Assembly: GCA_947044405.1 (NCBI GenBank)
Contig: CAMRHE010000167.1
Span: 3,827,001-3,891,000, forward strand
Source: Leptodactylus fallax
Taxonomy: Eukaryota; Chordata; Amphibia; Anura; Leptodactylidae
Reading direction: 5' to 3'
Length of the DNA stretch: 64,000 nt
Shown here: in pieces, positions 25,849-36,599 of the stretch
Layout: every line of letters starts with the position of its first letter
Numbering within the stretch: the first letter of the stretch is position 1
Made by a program: the position numbers and the translations under genes
The notes under the pieces: model-generated
Database searches by the model: none
What the model saw: only the letters and a program-made list of their open reading frames with translations
What the model was told of the DNA's origin: nothing

Positions 25849-27661
25849 CTAAAACCCATAACCTGTAATATTGTTCTGTTCGAGAAAGGCATCCAGGCCC
25901 TCTTTGTACTTATTCAATGAATCCACCATCACCACTTCCTGGGGCAGAGAGTTCCATAGCCTTGTTGTTCTTACTGTAAAGAATCCTCTTCTATGTTTCT
26001 GGTGAAACTTTCTCTCCTCCAGTCGTAGAGGATGTCCCCTTGTCAATGTCACTGGCCTAGGGTTAAAAAGATCATTAGAAAGTTCTTTGTGCTTTCCCTT
26101 CATTTCCCTTCATGTATTTGTACATTGTTATTAGATCTCCCCGTAGACGTCTTTTCTCTAAACTGAATAACCCCAAGTTTGTTAATCTATCGTTGTACAC
26201 CAATCCACCCATTCCCCTAATAATTTTGGTTGCCCTTTTTTGCACTCTTTCTAGTTCGATTTTGTCTTTCTTGTATACTGGGGCCCAGAATTGTGCACAA
26301 TAGTCTAAGTGTGGCCGTACCAGTGATTTGTATAGAGGCATAACTATGTTCTTGTCATGAGAATCTAGACCTCTTTTGATGCATCCCATAATTTTATTTG
26401 CCTTGGCAGCCGCTGCCTGGCACTGGTCACTAAAGGTAAGCTTATTGTCCACCACAATCCCCAAGTCTTTTTCATTGGCAGTTTTACCCAGTAGTTTACT
26501 ATTAAGTAAATAATCATACATTTTATTTCGTCGGCCAAAATGCATAACCTTACATTTGTCAATATTAAACTTCATTTGCCAAGTCTCGGCCCATGCTTCC
26601 AGCTTCCTTAGATCCCCTTGTAATATTCTATTATCCTCCTCATTTTTGATTACCTTACAAAGTTTAGTATCATCTGCAAATATGGACACCCTGCTTTTCA
26701 AACCGTCTACCAGGTCATTAATAAAGATATTAAACAGGAGAGGGCCCAATACTGACCCCTGTGGCACCCCACTGGTGACTGTTACCCAGTCTGAATATTT
26801 ACCATTAATAAGCACCCTCTGTTTCCTATCAGTGAGCCAGTTGCAAACCCAAATGCATATGTTTTCCCCCAGTCCCAACATTCTCATTTTGCATACCAAC
26901 CTTTTATGTGGTACAGTATCGAAAGCCTTTGAAAAGTCCAGATACACCACGTCCACTGCATTACCCATGTCTAGTCTTGAACTTACCTCTTCATAGAAGC
27001 TGATCAGATTAGTCTGACAGGACCGATTCCTCGTAAAACCATGCTGATTGGGTGTGATAAGATTATTTACATTGAGGTACTCCAGAATAGCATCTCTTAG
27101 AAAGCTCTCAAATATCTTACCCACCACAGAAGTCAAACTTACTGGCCTATAGTTTCCAGGCTCACTTTTAGACCCCTTTTTGAAAATTGGCACCACATTT
27201 GCTATGTGCCAATCAAGTGGAACAGACCCAGTCATTACTGAATCCTTAAATATTAGATATAAGGGTCTGTCTATCACTGTGCATAATTCCCTCAGAACTC
27301 GGGGGTGTATGCCATCTGGACCCGGTGATTTATCTATTTTAGTGTTTTGAAGGCGGCACCGCACTTCCTCCTGGGTTAAACAGGTGACATTTAATGGAGA
27401 GTTAACATTACCCCTAATCATGTTGCTGGCCATTGAATTTTCTTGTGTAAACACCGTAGAGAAGAAGGCATTTAATAGTTGTGCTTTTTCCTCATCCTCC
27501 TCCACCATTACACCCAGATTATTTTTGAGAGGGCCCACATTGTCAGTTTTTATTCTCTTGTTATTTATGTAATTGAAGAATAATTTTGGATTATTTTTAC
27601 TTTCCTTGGCAATTTTTCTCTCAGCCTCAATCTTTGCCTCCTTTATTTGTCTTTTACACAA
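25849..27661 (-). pseudogene. CR1 reverse transcriptase and C-terminus
   Basis: The long open part (27661 to 26075) has RT blocks: [77 protein letters not shown] and FADDTKL. A frame change near 26075-26103 leads to the C-terminal region reading RRGFFTVRTTRLWNSLPQEVV, diagnostic of CR1-group ORF2. It would copy the LINE RNA at the nicked target. Only a few disabling changes, so not very old. Confidence 0.88.
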
Positions 27662-27754
27662 TTTATTTTTCTCTTTATAGTTTTTTAATGCTGTGTCACT
27701 ACTTTCTTTTTTTTAGCACTTTAAATGCTTCCTTTTTATTCCTCATTGCACTCC

Positions 27755-28725
27755 TTACCGTTTTACTTGATTTCTGGCCCGCTTATTCCCATAAGGGATA
27801 TGTTTTTTAGTGGTCCTATTTAGAAGGATTTTGAAAATGTCCCATTTTGTTTGTGTTCCGGTCATTTTGAGTACATTGTCCCAGTTTATGCTGCTAATCT
27901 CCTCTCTTAGCTGGTTAAAATTGGTCTTCCTGAAGTTTAGTGTTTTTATTCCCCCTCTACTTAACATTTTTTTAGTGTGTACAAGAAAACTTATTATGTT
28001 ATGGTCACTATTACCAAGATGACCCCCAACCTCCACTTTTGACAATGTGTCAGGTTCATTTGTTAAAATTAGGTCTAAAAGTGCCTCACCTCTTGTTGGG
28101 TCCTGCACTAGTTGCGATAGGTAATTGTCTTTTATTACTGACAAAAACCTGTTTCCTTTGTTGGACCTGCAGGTTTCTGCCTCCCAGTTGATATCTGGGT
28201 AGTTGAAATCCCCCATAATAATGACTTTATTGTGCTTTGCAGCCTCATCTATTTGTTTTATTAGTACATGTTCAGCTTCTTGCATTATATTTGGAGATTT
28301 ATAACAAACCCTATCAGTATTTTATTATTCTTTGTTCCTCCCTTAATTTCCACCCATAAGGACTCCACATATTCATTTTCCTCCCAGATGTCCTCACGCA
28401 GAAGTGGCTTAAGGCAGGATTTTACGTATAAGCAAACCCCTCCCCCTTTCCTATTGGTACGCTCCTTTCTAAACATACTGTACCCCTGCATATTTATAGC
28501 CCAGTCATAGCTGGAGTCCAGCCATGTCTCACTTATCCCCACCATGTCATATTTCTCTTCCAACATTATCACTTCCAGTTCCTCCATCTTGTTAGTGAGA
28601 CTTCTGGCGTTAGTATATATACATTTCAAGGATTTATCATTATCCCTACTCTTCCACTTCCTACTGACTGTTCTAACCCCACCCCCCGCTCCACCCCCAG
28701 TTACATTATTTAGCCCTGTTTCCAT
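27755..28725 (-). pseudogene. CR1 endonuclease domain
   Basis: From 28725 leftwards: KCIYTNARSLTNKMEEL, GISETWLDSS (catalytic Glu), KGGGVCLYVK; then in another frame IIMGDFNYPDINW, LLDLILTN, GNSDHNIISF. The two parts change frame near 28285. It supplies the target-nicking activity of the LINE. A further frame change separates it from the RT part near 27700. Confidence 0.85.
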
Positions 28726-29247
28726 TTCTACACTATCATTCCCTCTACATCTGTTACCCTCCCCCCAGTCCCTAGTTTAAACACTCCTCCAACCGTCTAG
28801 CCTTCTTCTCCCCCAGCACAGCTGCATCTTCCCCATTGAGATGCAGCCCATCCCTACCATAGAACCTGTAGCCCACAGCAAAGTCGACCCAGTTCTCCAG
28901 GAACCCAAACCCCTCCTTCCTACACCAGCTTTTGAGCCACTTGTTTACCTCCCTAATCTACTTAACAAAAATGTGTGAAACAACTGAGAATATGTCTTAT
29001 ATTCTAGGTTCTTCAAAGTAGCCACCTTTTGCTTTGATTACTGCTTTGCACACTCTTGGCATTCTCTTGATGAGCTTCAAGAGGTAGTCACCTGAAATGG
29101 TTTTCACTTCACAGGTGTACCCTGTCAGGTTTAATAAGTGGGATTTCTTGCCTTATAAATGGGGTTGGGACCATCAGTTGTGTTGTTCAGAAGTCAGGTG
29201 GATACACAGCTGATAGTCCTACTGAATGGATTGTTAGAATTTGTATT

Positions 29248-30300
29248 ATGGTAAGAAAAAAGAAGCTAAGTAAAGAAAACCAAGTGGCCATCATTACTTT
29301 AAGAAATGAAGGTCAGTCAGTCCAAAAAATTGGGAAAACTTTGAAAGTGTCCCCAAGTGCAGTGGCCAAAACCATCAAGCGCTACAAAGAAACTGGCTCA
29401 CATGAGGACCGCCCCAGGAAAGGAAGACCAAGAGTCACCTCTGCTGCGGAGGATAAGTTCATCCGAGTCACCAGCCTCAGAAATCGCAGGTTAACAATAG
29501 CTCAGATTAGAGACCAGGTCAATGCCACACAGAGTTCTAGCAGCAGACACATCTCTACAACAACTGTTAAGAGGAAAGTGTGTGCAGCAGGCCTTCATGG
29601 TAAAATAGCTGCTAGGAAACCACTGCTAAGGACAGGCAACAAGCAGAAGAGACTTGTTTGGGCTAAAGAACACAAGGAATGGACATTAGACCTGTGGAAA
29701 TCTGTGCTTTGGTCTGATGCGTCCAAATTTGAGCTCTTTGGTTCCAACCACCGTGTCTTTGTGCGACGCAGAAAAGGTGAACGAATGGACTCTACATGCC
29801 TGGTTCCCACCGTGAAGCATGGAGGAGGAGGTGTGATGGTGTGGGGGTGCTTTGCTGGTGACACTGTTGGGGATTTATTCAAAATTAAAAGAATACTGAA
29901 CCAGCATGGTTACCAAAGCATCTTGCAGCGGCATGCTATTCCATCTGGTTTGCGTTTAGTTGGACCATCATTTATTTTTCAACAGGACAATGACCCCAAA
30001 CACACCTCCAGACTGTGTAAGGGCTATTTGACCAAGAAGGAGAGTGATGGGGTGCTACGCCAGATGACCCGGCCTCCACAGTCACCAGACCTGAACCCAA
30101 TCGAGATAGTTTGGGGTGAGCTGGACCGCAGAGTGAAGGCAAAAGGGCCAGCAAGTGCTAAGCATCTCTGGGAACTCCTTCAAGACTGTTGGAAGACCAT
30201 TTCAGGTGACTACCTCTTGAAGCTCATCAAGAGAATGCCAAGAGTGTGCAAAGCAGTAATCAAAGCAAAAGTTGGCTACTTTGAAGAACCTAGAATATAA
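29248..30300 (+). CDS. Intact Tc1-type transposase, 350 residues
   Basis: Complete open reading frame, MVRKKKLSKE to EEPRI, then TAA. Residues ~5-115 hold two helix-turn-helix-like regions (VSPSAVAKTIKRY; TTTVKRKVCAAGLHG) that would bind the element's inverted repeats; GRPR at 59-62 is the AT-hook-like linker common to Tc1 transposases. The catalytic residues are WSD with Asp157, QDND with Asp247 and NPIE with Glu286. The second-Asp to Glu spacing is 38 residues rather than 34, because of an extra stretch around ESDGVLRQM. The start is the first ATG after the leader. The ORF is intact, although the left arm of the element is split by CR1. Confidence 0.93.
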   Translation: MVRKKKLSKENQVAIITLRNEGQSVQKIGKTLKVSPSAVAKTIKRYKETGSHEDRPRKGRPRVTSAAEDKFIRVTSLRNRRLTIAQIRDQVNATQSSSSRHISTTTVKRKVCAAGLHGKIAARKPLLRTGNKQKRLVWAKEHKEWTLDLWKSVLWSDASKFELFGSNHRVFVRRRKGERMDSTCLVPTVKHGGGGVMVWGCFAGDTVGDLFKIKRILNQHGYQSILQRHAIPSGLRLVGPSFIFQQDNDPKHTSRLCKGYLTKKESDGVLRQMTRPPQSPDLNPIEIVWGELDRRVKAKGPASAKHLWELLQDCWKTISGDYLLKLIKRMPRVCKAVIKAKVGYFEEPRI

Positions 30301-30469
30301 GACATACTTTCAGTTCTTTCACACTTTTTTGTTAAGTATATAATTCCACATGTGTTAATTCATAGTTTTGATGCCTTCAGTGTGAATCTACAATTTTTAT
30401 AGTCATGAAAATACAGAAACCTCTTGGAATGAGAAGGTGTGTCCAAACCTTTGGTCTGTACTGTACATA

Positions 30470-31956
30470 CAGTGGGGGAAAAAAGTATTTAGTCAGCCAC
30501 CAATTGTGCAAGTTCTCCACTTAAAAAGATGAGAGAGGCCTGTAATTGACATCATAGGTAGACCTCAACTATGAGAGACAAAATGAGAAAACATCTAGAA
30601 AATCACATTGTCTGATTTTTTAAGAATTTGTTTGCAAATTATGGAGGAATATAAGTATTTGTTCACCTACAAACAAGCAAGATTTCTGGCTCTCACAGAC
30701 CTGTAACTTCTTCTTTAAGAGGCTCCTCTGTCCTCCACTCATTACCTGTAGTAAGGGCACCTGTTTGAAATTGCTATCAGTATAAAAGACACCTGTCCAC
30801 AACCTCAAACAGTCACACTCCAAACTCCACTATGGTGAAGACCAAAGAGCTGTGGAAGGACACCAGAAACAAAATTGTAGACCTGCACCAGGCTGGGAAG
30901 ACTGAATCTGCAATAGGCAAGCAGCTTGGTGTGAAGAAATCAACTGTGGGAGCAATAATTCCAAAATGGAAGACATACAAGACCACTGATAATCTCCATC
31001 GATCAGGGGCTCCACGCAAGATCTCACCCCGTGGGGTCAAAATGATGAGAAGAACGGTGAGCAAAAATCCCAGAACCACACGGGGGGACCTAGTGAATGA
31101 CCTGCAGAAAACTGGAACTAATGTAACAAAGGCTAATGTCATATGTCATAATGTTGGAAGAATGTCATGTGGTCAGATGAAACCAAAGTAGAACTGTTTG
31201 GTAGAAACACAACTCGTCGTGTTTGGAGGAGAGTGAATGCTGAGTTGCATCCAAAGAACACCATACCTACTGTGAAGAATGGGGGAGGCAACATCATGCT
31301 TTGAGGCTGTTTCTCTGCAAAGGGATCAGGACGAGTGATCCGTGTACATGAAAGAATGAATGGGGCCATATATCGTGAGATTTTCAGTGCAAACCTCCTT
31401 CCATCAGCAAGGGCATTGAAGATGAAACATGGCTGGGTCTTTCAGCATGACAATGATCCCAAGCACACTGCCAAGGCAACGAAGAAGTGGCTTCTTAAGA
31501 AGCATTTCAAGGTCCTGGAGTGGCCTAGCCAGTCTCCAGATCTCAACCCCATAGAAAACCTTTGGAGAGAGTTGAAAGTCCGTGTTGCCCAGCGACAGCC
31601 CCAAAACATCACTGATCTAGAGGAGATCTGCATGGAGGAATGGGCCAACATACCAGCAACAGTGTGTGCCAATCTTGTGAAGACTTACAGAAAACGTTTG
31701 ACCTCTGTCATTGCCAATAAAGGATATGTAACAAAGTATTGAGATGAACTTTTGTTATTGACCAAATACTTATTTTCCACCATAATTTGCAAATAAATTC
31801 TTAAAAAATCAGACAATGTGATTTTCTGGATTTTTTTTTCTCATTTTGTCTCTCTGTTGAGGTCTACCTATGATGTCAATTACAGGCCTCTCTCATCTTT
31901 TTAAGTGGGAGAACTTGCACAATTGGTGGCTGACTAAATACTTTTTTTCCCCACTG
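30470..31956 (+). mobile_element. Tc1/mariner element 5 (1487 bp)
   Basis: Starts cagtgggggaaaaaag after TA (30468-30469) and ends ttttccccactg before TA (31957-31958). It is the same family as element 3. It lies four bases after the TA that closes element 4. Confidence 0.92.
30832..31742 (+). pseudogene. Tc1 transposase with internal deletion
   Basis: N-terminal part from [10 protein letters not shown] at 30832 is open to about 31130 (helix-turn-helix, [11 protein letters not shown]). A deletion of roughly 100-150 bp then joins TNVTKANV to sequence just before the first catalytic block, shifting frame; WSDETK-like codons survive near 31165. A TGA near 31303 interrupts the next segment. The C-terminal part (31335-31742) is open and keeps the DND and NPIENLW motifs. 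Confidence 0.88.
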
Positions 31957-31958
31957 TA

Positions 31959-33756
31959 GCTCCGATGATGGAGAAAAAAGTTATGGGTCTCAGAATGGTG
32001 CCACTAAAACAATTTTTGGCAGGTTATTTTATTTTGCAAAAGTAGTACAACATAAAAAACGTATATAAACTTGGTATCATCATAATCATGTTGACTGGCA
32101 GAATAAAGGTAAAATGTTATTTACGATGCCCAGAGCACCACACATAATTTAGAACATAAAGGTTGTCAAAATGAACTTTTATGGCTTCTCGTTCCACCAA
32201 TTTTTTGATTTTTGTTTGTGACTCCCCACCTTCCAAAAGCCATAACTTTTTACTTTTTACTCATAGAGCCATATACCAAATTTATATAGTTTTTTTTTTT
32301 TTTTTTTTTTTACGTTTTAACCCCATAAAAAAAACCAAAACTTTGCAAAAAATTTTTTTTTATTGGAGTCACCATATTCTGACATCATTAACTTTTTTAT
32401 ATTTCTGTGTTCAGGAATATACCATTTATTACCAATTACCGTTTATACCATTTTGGGGAATGTTGGATGTTTTGATCACTTTTTATTAAAATTTTTATGA
32501 GAAGAAAAACATTGAAAAAACGGCAGTTCAGCACTTTTGAATTTTTTTCCCTAACTACAGCGTTTACTGTATGGAAAAAATATTCTTATAAATATGTAGA
32601 CAAGGATAGCTAAGTGTGTATGTGCTTCACTTTATCTATTTTTATATGTGCTCTAGAGAAGGGGGGGGTGATTTTAATTTTTCCTTCTTTTTCAATTTTT
32701 TTTTTTACTTTTTTTAACTTTTATTTTTAGAACCCATAGGGGTTTTGAACCCCACGGGGTCTGATCACTAATTCAATGGACTGCAATGCTAATGCATTGC
32801 AATGTATTGACAAATCTCTAGACTTATGTTACAGGCTGCCTAGTGCAGCTTGTAATAGAAGTCTATTGCAGAGAAGTTAGGGGGGGTCCATTTTCGCCGG
32901 GTGTCTGCTGTATATTACATTGGAAACCTGGCAGCTATGGTGGCTCCTGAGCAGCCGCCATATTTAGATACCGGGAAAAGGGAAAGGGTTAAATTTATGC
33001 TGCTTACTGTGCAGCTTAAATAACATGTTACCCATGTTCTATGGGTCAAAACAATTAAGCCAGTACTAAATATGGAAAGTTTTTATATGTTTTACTATGG
33101 TTATACAATAATAACACATTTTTGTGAAAAAAAAATATGTTGCTACATTCCAAGATTTGTAACTTTAAATTTTTCTATTATTGTAGCCTTATGTGGGCTT
33201 GATTTTTGCAAGAAGGGTCATATTTGTTAACAGAACCATTTTGAGCTACATAAAAATTATTAAAGAAGTTTTTCTTAGAGGGGTCTACAACCACCAAAAT
33301 TACTTCTAAACAACTTATATGTTATTGTATTGGCCATTGTATACCTTTCTTTTGACAAGTGCAATATTGCTGCGGAGAAGTTTAACTCTTATTTCATATG
33401 TGCTGTTCTGTGCACCCATTTTCTTTTGTGATTTTTGTGATTGCCTCTGATTAACTTAGGGATGAGCAACAACCACAAGTGAAAACAGGCACTCTAGCAG
33501 CTGTGGTTATGCTCTGAATGCACTAATAACTTCATCTGCATACAGATTGCACTTTGACACAACAGCTATGCTTAGTATGCTAAGATTGTTGGGGGTCTTA
33601 CTCTGAGGTTGGGGGACAAATTTGTAATATCCTGCATTGCTGCTGATAACAAGCACCAACTACGGCAGTACAGATTCTAGTAAAACTGACATGATAAATT
33701 TTCCCCATTACATGTACCCAGTCTAATGCTTTATTTTTCTTCCTTTAATTTTACAG
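31959..33756. other. Intergenic/5' intron region with dispersed noncoding repeat
   Basis: AT-rich with poly-T runs (32290-32310). About 31970-33000 contains phrases such as 'aacttggtatcatcataatc' and 'ggcagaataaa' and closes with 'gggaaagggttaa', a noncoding repeat type common in frogs. The part nearest the LRR gene ends in a pyrimidine-rich stretch and acceptor at 33756. No ORF is supported. Confidence 0.45.
33740..33756 (+). promoter_or_regulatory. Probable splice acceptor of the LRR gene
   Basis: Pyrimidine-rich 'ttcctttaattttacag' directly before the exon with the ATG at 33764. CPN2-, GP5- and GP1BA-type genes keep the coding region in one exon after a short 5' UTR exon, which fits. Confidence 0.55.
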
Positions 33757-33763
33757 ATATAAC

Positions 33764-36592
33764 ATGTATTTGATTTTACTCCTCCTGGCTTTACTTGGAG
33801 CCATTGACTTTACATCTGCTAATAATTGTAAAAATGTGTATGAATGCCCCAAAGATTACCAGCAAGTCTTTATGAAGGAAACCATCACTGACATCCAGTG
33901 GCGTAACTAGGAATGGCTGGGCCCCAAGGCGAACATTTGACATGGGGCCCCCCCCAAAGCCGCCGCCCCCAACCCCCCCCACACACAAACCGCATTCCTG
34001 CGCACACTATTATGCCCCATAGTGGCCCCTGCACACGGTATTATGTCCCATAGTGGCCCCTGCACATGGTATTATGCCCCATAGTGGCCCCTGGACACGG
34101 TATTATGCAGCATAGTGACCCCTGCACACAATATTATGCCCCATAGTGGCCCCTGCACACAGTAGTTTGCCCCATAGTGGCCCCAGCACACAGCAGTTTT
34201 CCCCATAGTGGCCCCGACACACAGTAGTTTGCCCCATAGTGGCCCCTGCACACAGTAGTTTGCCCCATAGTAGCCCCTGCACACAGTAGTTTGCCCCATA
34301 GTGGCCCCTGCACACAGTAGTTTGCCCCATAGTGGCCCCTGCACACAGTATTATGCCCCATTGTGGACCACCCATGAACGATTATTATACTCTGGGGTCT
34401 TTTCAGACCCCAGAGTATAATGATCGGAGACCCAGGGGAGGAGAGAAACATAGAAAACACTGCAACTTACCTCTTCCTCGGTCCGGTGCACTCCCGTGCG
34501 CTACTAAGGCCATCTTCAATGTCGGACCGGATCTTGCGCGATCCAGGCCGGCGTCGCGACGCATAATGACGTCGGCTGACGTCTGGGACGTCACCAAACA
34601 GGCCCGAAGCCTGCGGAGCGGCGGATAGGTGAGTTACAGTGTTTTTTATGTTCGCTCACCTCCCCTGGGCCCCCGATCGTTATTCTCCGGGGTCTCAAAA
34701 GACCACAGAGTATAATGATAGCAGTGATTGTGGGGTTCGCGGTAGCGACTGCCACAGGGCTCCGGGCCCCGTAATGTTCCGGGCCCTGTGGCAGTCGCTA
34801 CCACTGCTACCCCGGTAGTTACGCCCCTGCTGACATCCCTAAATCCATTAACCAAAAAACAACTGAGATCTTCTTAGTCCACACTGGAATTTCAACAATC
34901 CCTAAAGATGCATTTAAAAACATGGCTCACTTGGAAAAAATATTCTTCATGAATAATAAAATTAAAGTAATAGAAGTTGGTGCCTTTGATAATCTACAAA
35001 ATCTTATTGAACTTGAAATATCTGGAAATGCTGATTTGCATGAGCTTAAAGGGGGAGTATTCAGCAAGTTTAGCAATCTGAAGAAGTTAGTTCTTAAATA
35101 CAACAATTTCAGTTCTTTGGGTCAAGGAATTTTTGATGACTTGCACAATTTAGAAGAGCTCTACATAAACCTCAACAAATTGCCTTCTTTTCCACCAGGG
35201 ATATTCAATGCACTTGAAAAACTAACATTGCTGCAACTAGCAAAAAATAAATTGTCTCAGTTAGCTGAGGACATATTTAGTAAATTACCTAAGCTGAGAA
35301 TTCTTCGTCTGTATGAAAATGAGCTCACTGAACTTCCTCAAGGATTAGTGGACAGTAACCAAGATCTGACTGAATTCAATATGAATTTCAGCAAACTAAA
35401 ACTATGGCCCAAAAATTTTTTGGCTAAGTCAAAAAAACTTCAAAAACTGCTTTTGGAAGAAAATCTTTTAGAAGAACTTCCAGATCAAATGCTATTTGGG
35501 CTAAACAAAATAAAGCAGCTCAAATTGAATGCAAATAAACTGAAGAAGCTTCCAGATGTGATAAGTGATGGTAATATGGTTGAAGAACTTGATCTGAGCA
35601 ACAATGAATTAACTCATATTCCTGTTACTGCATTTACTAACTTCAAGTCTTTGAAAAAGTTGATTATTTCTTCAAATCAGATCACTGCGCTAAACAAAGA
35701 CATGTTTTCCGGTCTTGGTAAGTTAATTGAGATTAATGTGGAAAATAATTTTCTTAGCAGCTTGCAAGATGACATATTCTCATCTCTCCCAGAGTTAAAG
35801 ATACTTAAACTAAATAACAACACATTCACCATCATCTCGGTTGGTCCAATTCAGTCAATCCCTAAACTCAGTAGTTTATATTTAAGATCTAATCCATGGG
35901 ACTGTGACTGCAACCTTAAAGATTTTTACAAGTGGTTAATAGACAACCAAGCGAAAGTAAAAGACGTCAATAAAATAATGTGTGAATCGCCAGATAACCT
36001 CAATGGAATGGTCATAATCTCTCTAAAGCTTGATGAATTGATCTGCCCTACAACTCCACGGACAACAGTACAAACCACCACCAAACCAGACATTATCACA
36101 ACTCATCCAGCAACCATTCACACAACAACTCCGCAGGTCTCTACTGTAAAGTCTCAAACAACTCTGATGCCTACAACACTCAAAAGAACAATTCTTCACA
36201 CCACTCTTCCAACTACAACTCAAAAGACTACTTTTATGTCAACATCTCACAACTCCAGACCTTACAACTTACAAGATTTTCAACAGCCCAACAAAAACCT
36301 CAACAAACAACAACCATAGGAGTCACAATACCAGAAATGACATTAGTTGTCACAATGGCCACAACAGAAAATACAACTCCACACCCTGTTAGCTGCCTGT
36401 CAACATATAGCAGTCATAGAGGGTGCTGGGTTCTCCAAAATGTAAGAAGTTAAGAAAAGTTGGTTATGTCTTGTGATGAAGCAAGGAAATTCTTCTCTGC
36501 TGGCCACATTTGTGTTGACCGCACTGTTTACACTGCTAGAAAGCTCACTTTGGGTTGGACAATTGAGAATGTGTAATAAACTGTGCTTGTAA
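33764..36592 (+). pseudogene. Leucine-rich repeat surface/secreted protein gene, disrupted
   Basis: Only host-type gene in the window. From the ATG at 33764 there is a signal peptide (MYLILLLLALLGA...), an N-cap with Cys residues, about fourteen LRRs (LxxLxLxxNxL) to about 35880, and a C-cap with NPWDCDCNLKDFYKWL and later Cys. A Thr-rich, mucin-like tail follows (TTTKP, TTLP repeats). The architecture is closest to the CPN2/GP5/GP1BA group; function is not established. A hAT MITE at 33896-34829 lies after codon 44, and removing it with one 8-bp duplication restores ITDIPKS in frame. The main frame stops at 36319. In shifted frames the Thr-rich tail continues, and a hydrophobic stretch (LLATFVLTALFTLL) suggests a former transmembrane helix ending at 36592. 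Confidence 0.75.
33896..34829. mobile_element. hAT-type MITE inside the LRR coding exon (934 bp)
   Basis: Starts cagtggcgtaactag, ends tagttacgcccctg; perfect 8-bp duplication ctgacatc (33888-33895 and 34830-34837). It contains a poly-C stretch near 33947-33980, about eleven 31-bp units (34010-34355), and a perfect hairpin 34384-34421 (17-bp stem, tttc loop). Noncoding. Confidence 0.93.
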
Positions 36593-36599
36593 AACATCT

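Larger units (their letters stand above)
25636..28956 (-). mobile_element. CR1-like LINE, 5' truncated
   Basis: Minus-strand non-LTR retrotransposon with endonuclease and RT. Its 3' tail lies at the left ('gttggatgaagacatcag...', 'tacatagttacatag' short direct repeat) and abuts the Tc1 arm. No ORF1 zinc region was seen; the 5' end stops at about 28956. Confidence 0.85.
25509..30463 (+). mobile_element. Tc1/mariner element 4, split by a CR1 LINE
   Basis: Left end cagtacagaccaaaag at 25509 after TA (25507-25508); right end ggtctgtactg at 30463 before TA (30464-30465). Left and right subterminal blocks ('cacactgaaggcatcaaaac', 'aattaacacatgtggaat') are inverse copies. The left arm stops at about 25635 and resumes at about 28957, with a CR1 LINE between. 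Without it the element would be about 1.6 kb. Confidence 0.92.

Noticed and set aside
34072..34460. Several overlapping minus-strand frames of GATMGQTTVCRGHYG-type repeats
   Set aside because: Product of the 31-bp MITE minisatellite, open in all frames because 31 is not a multiple of three.
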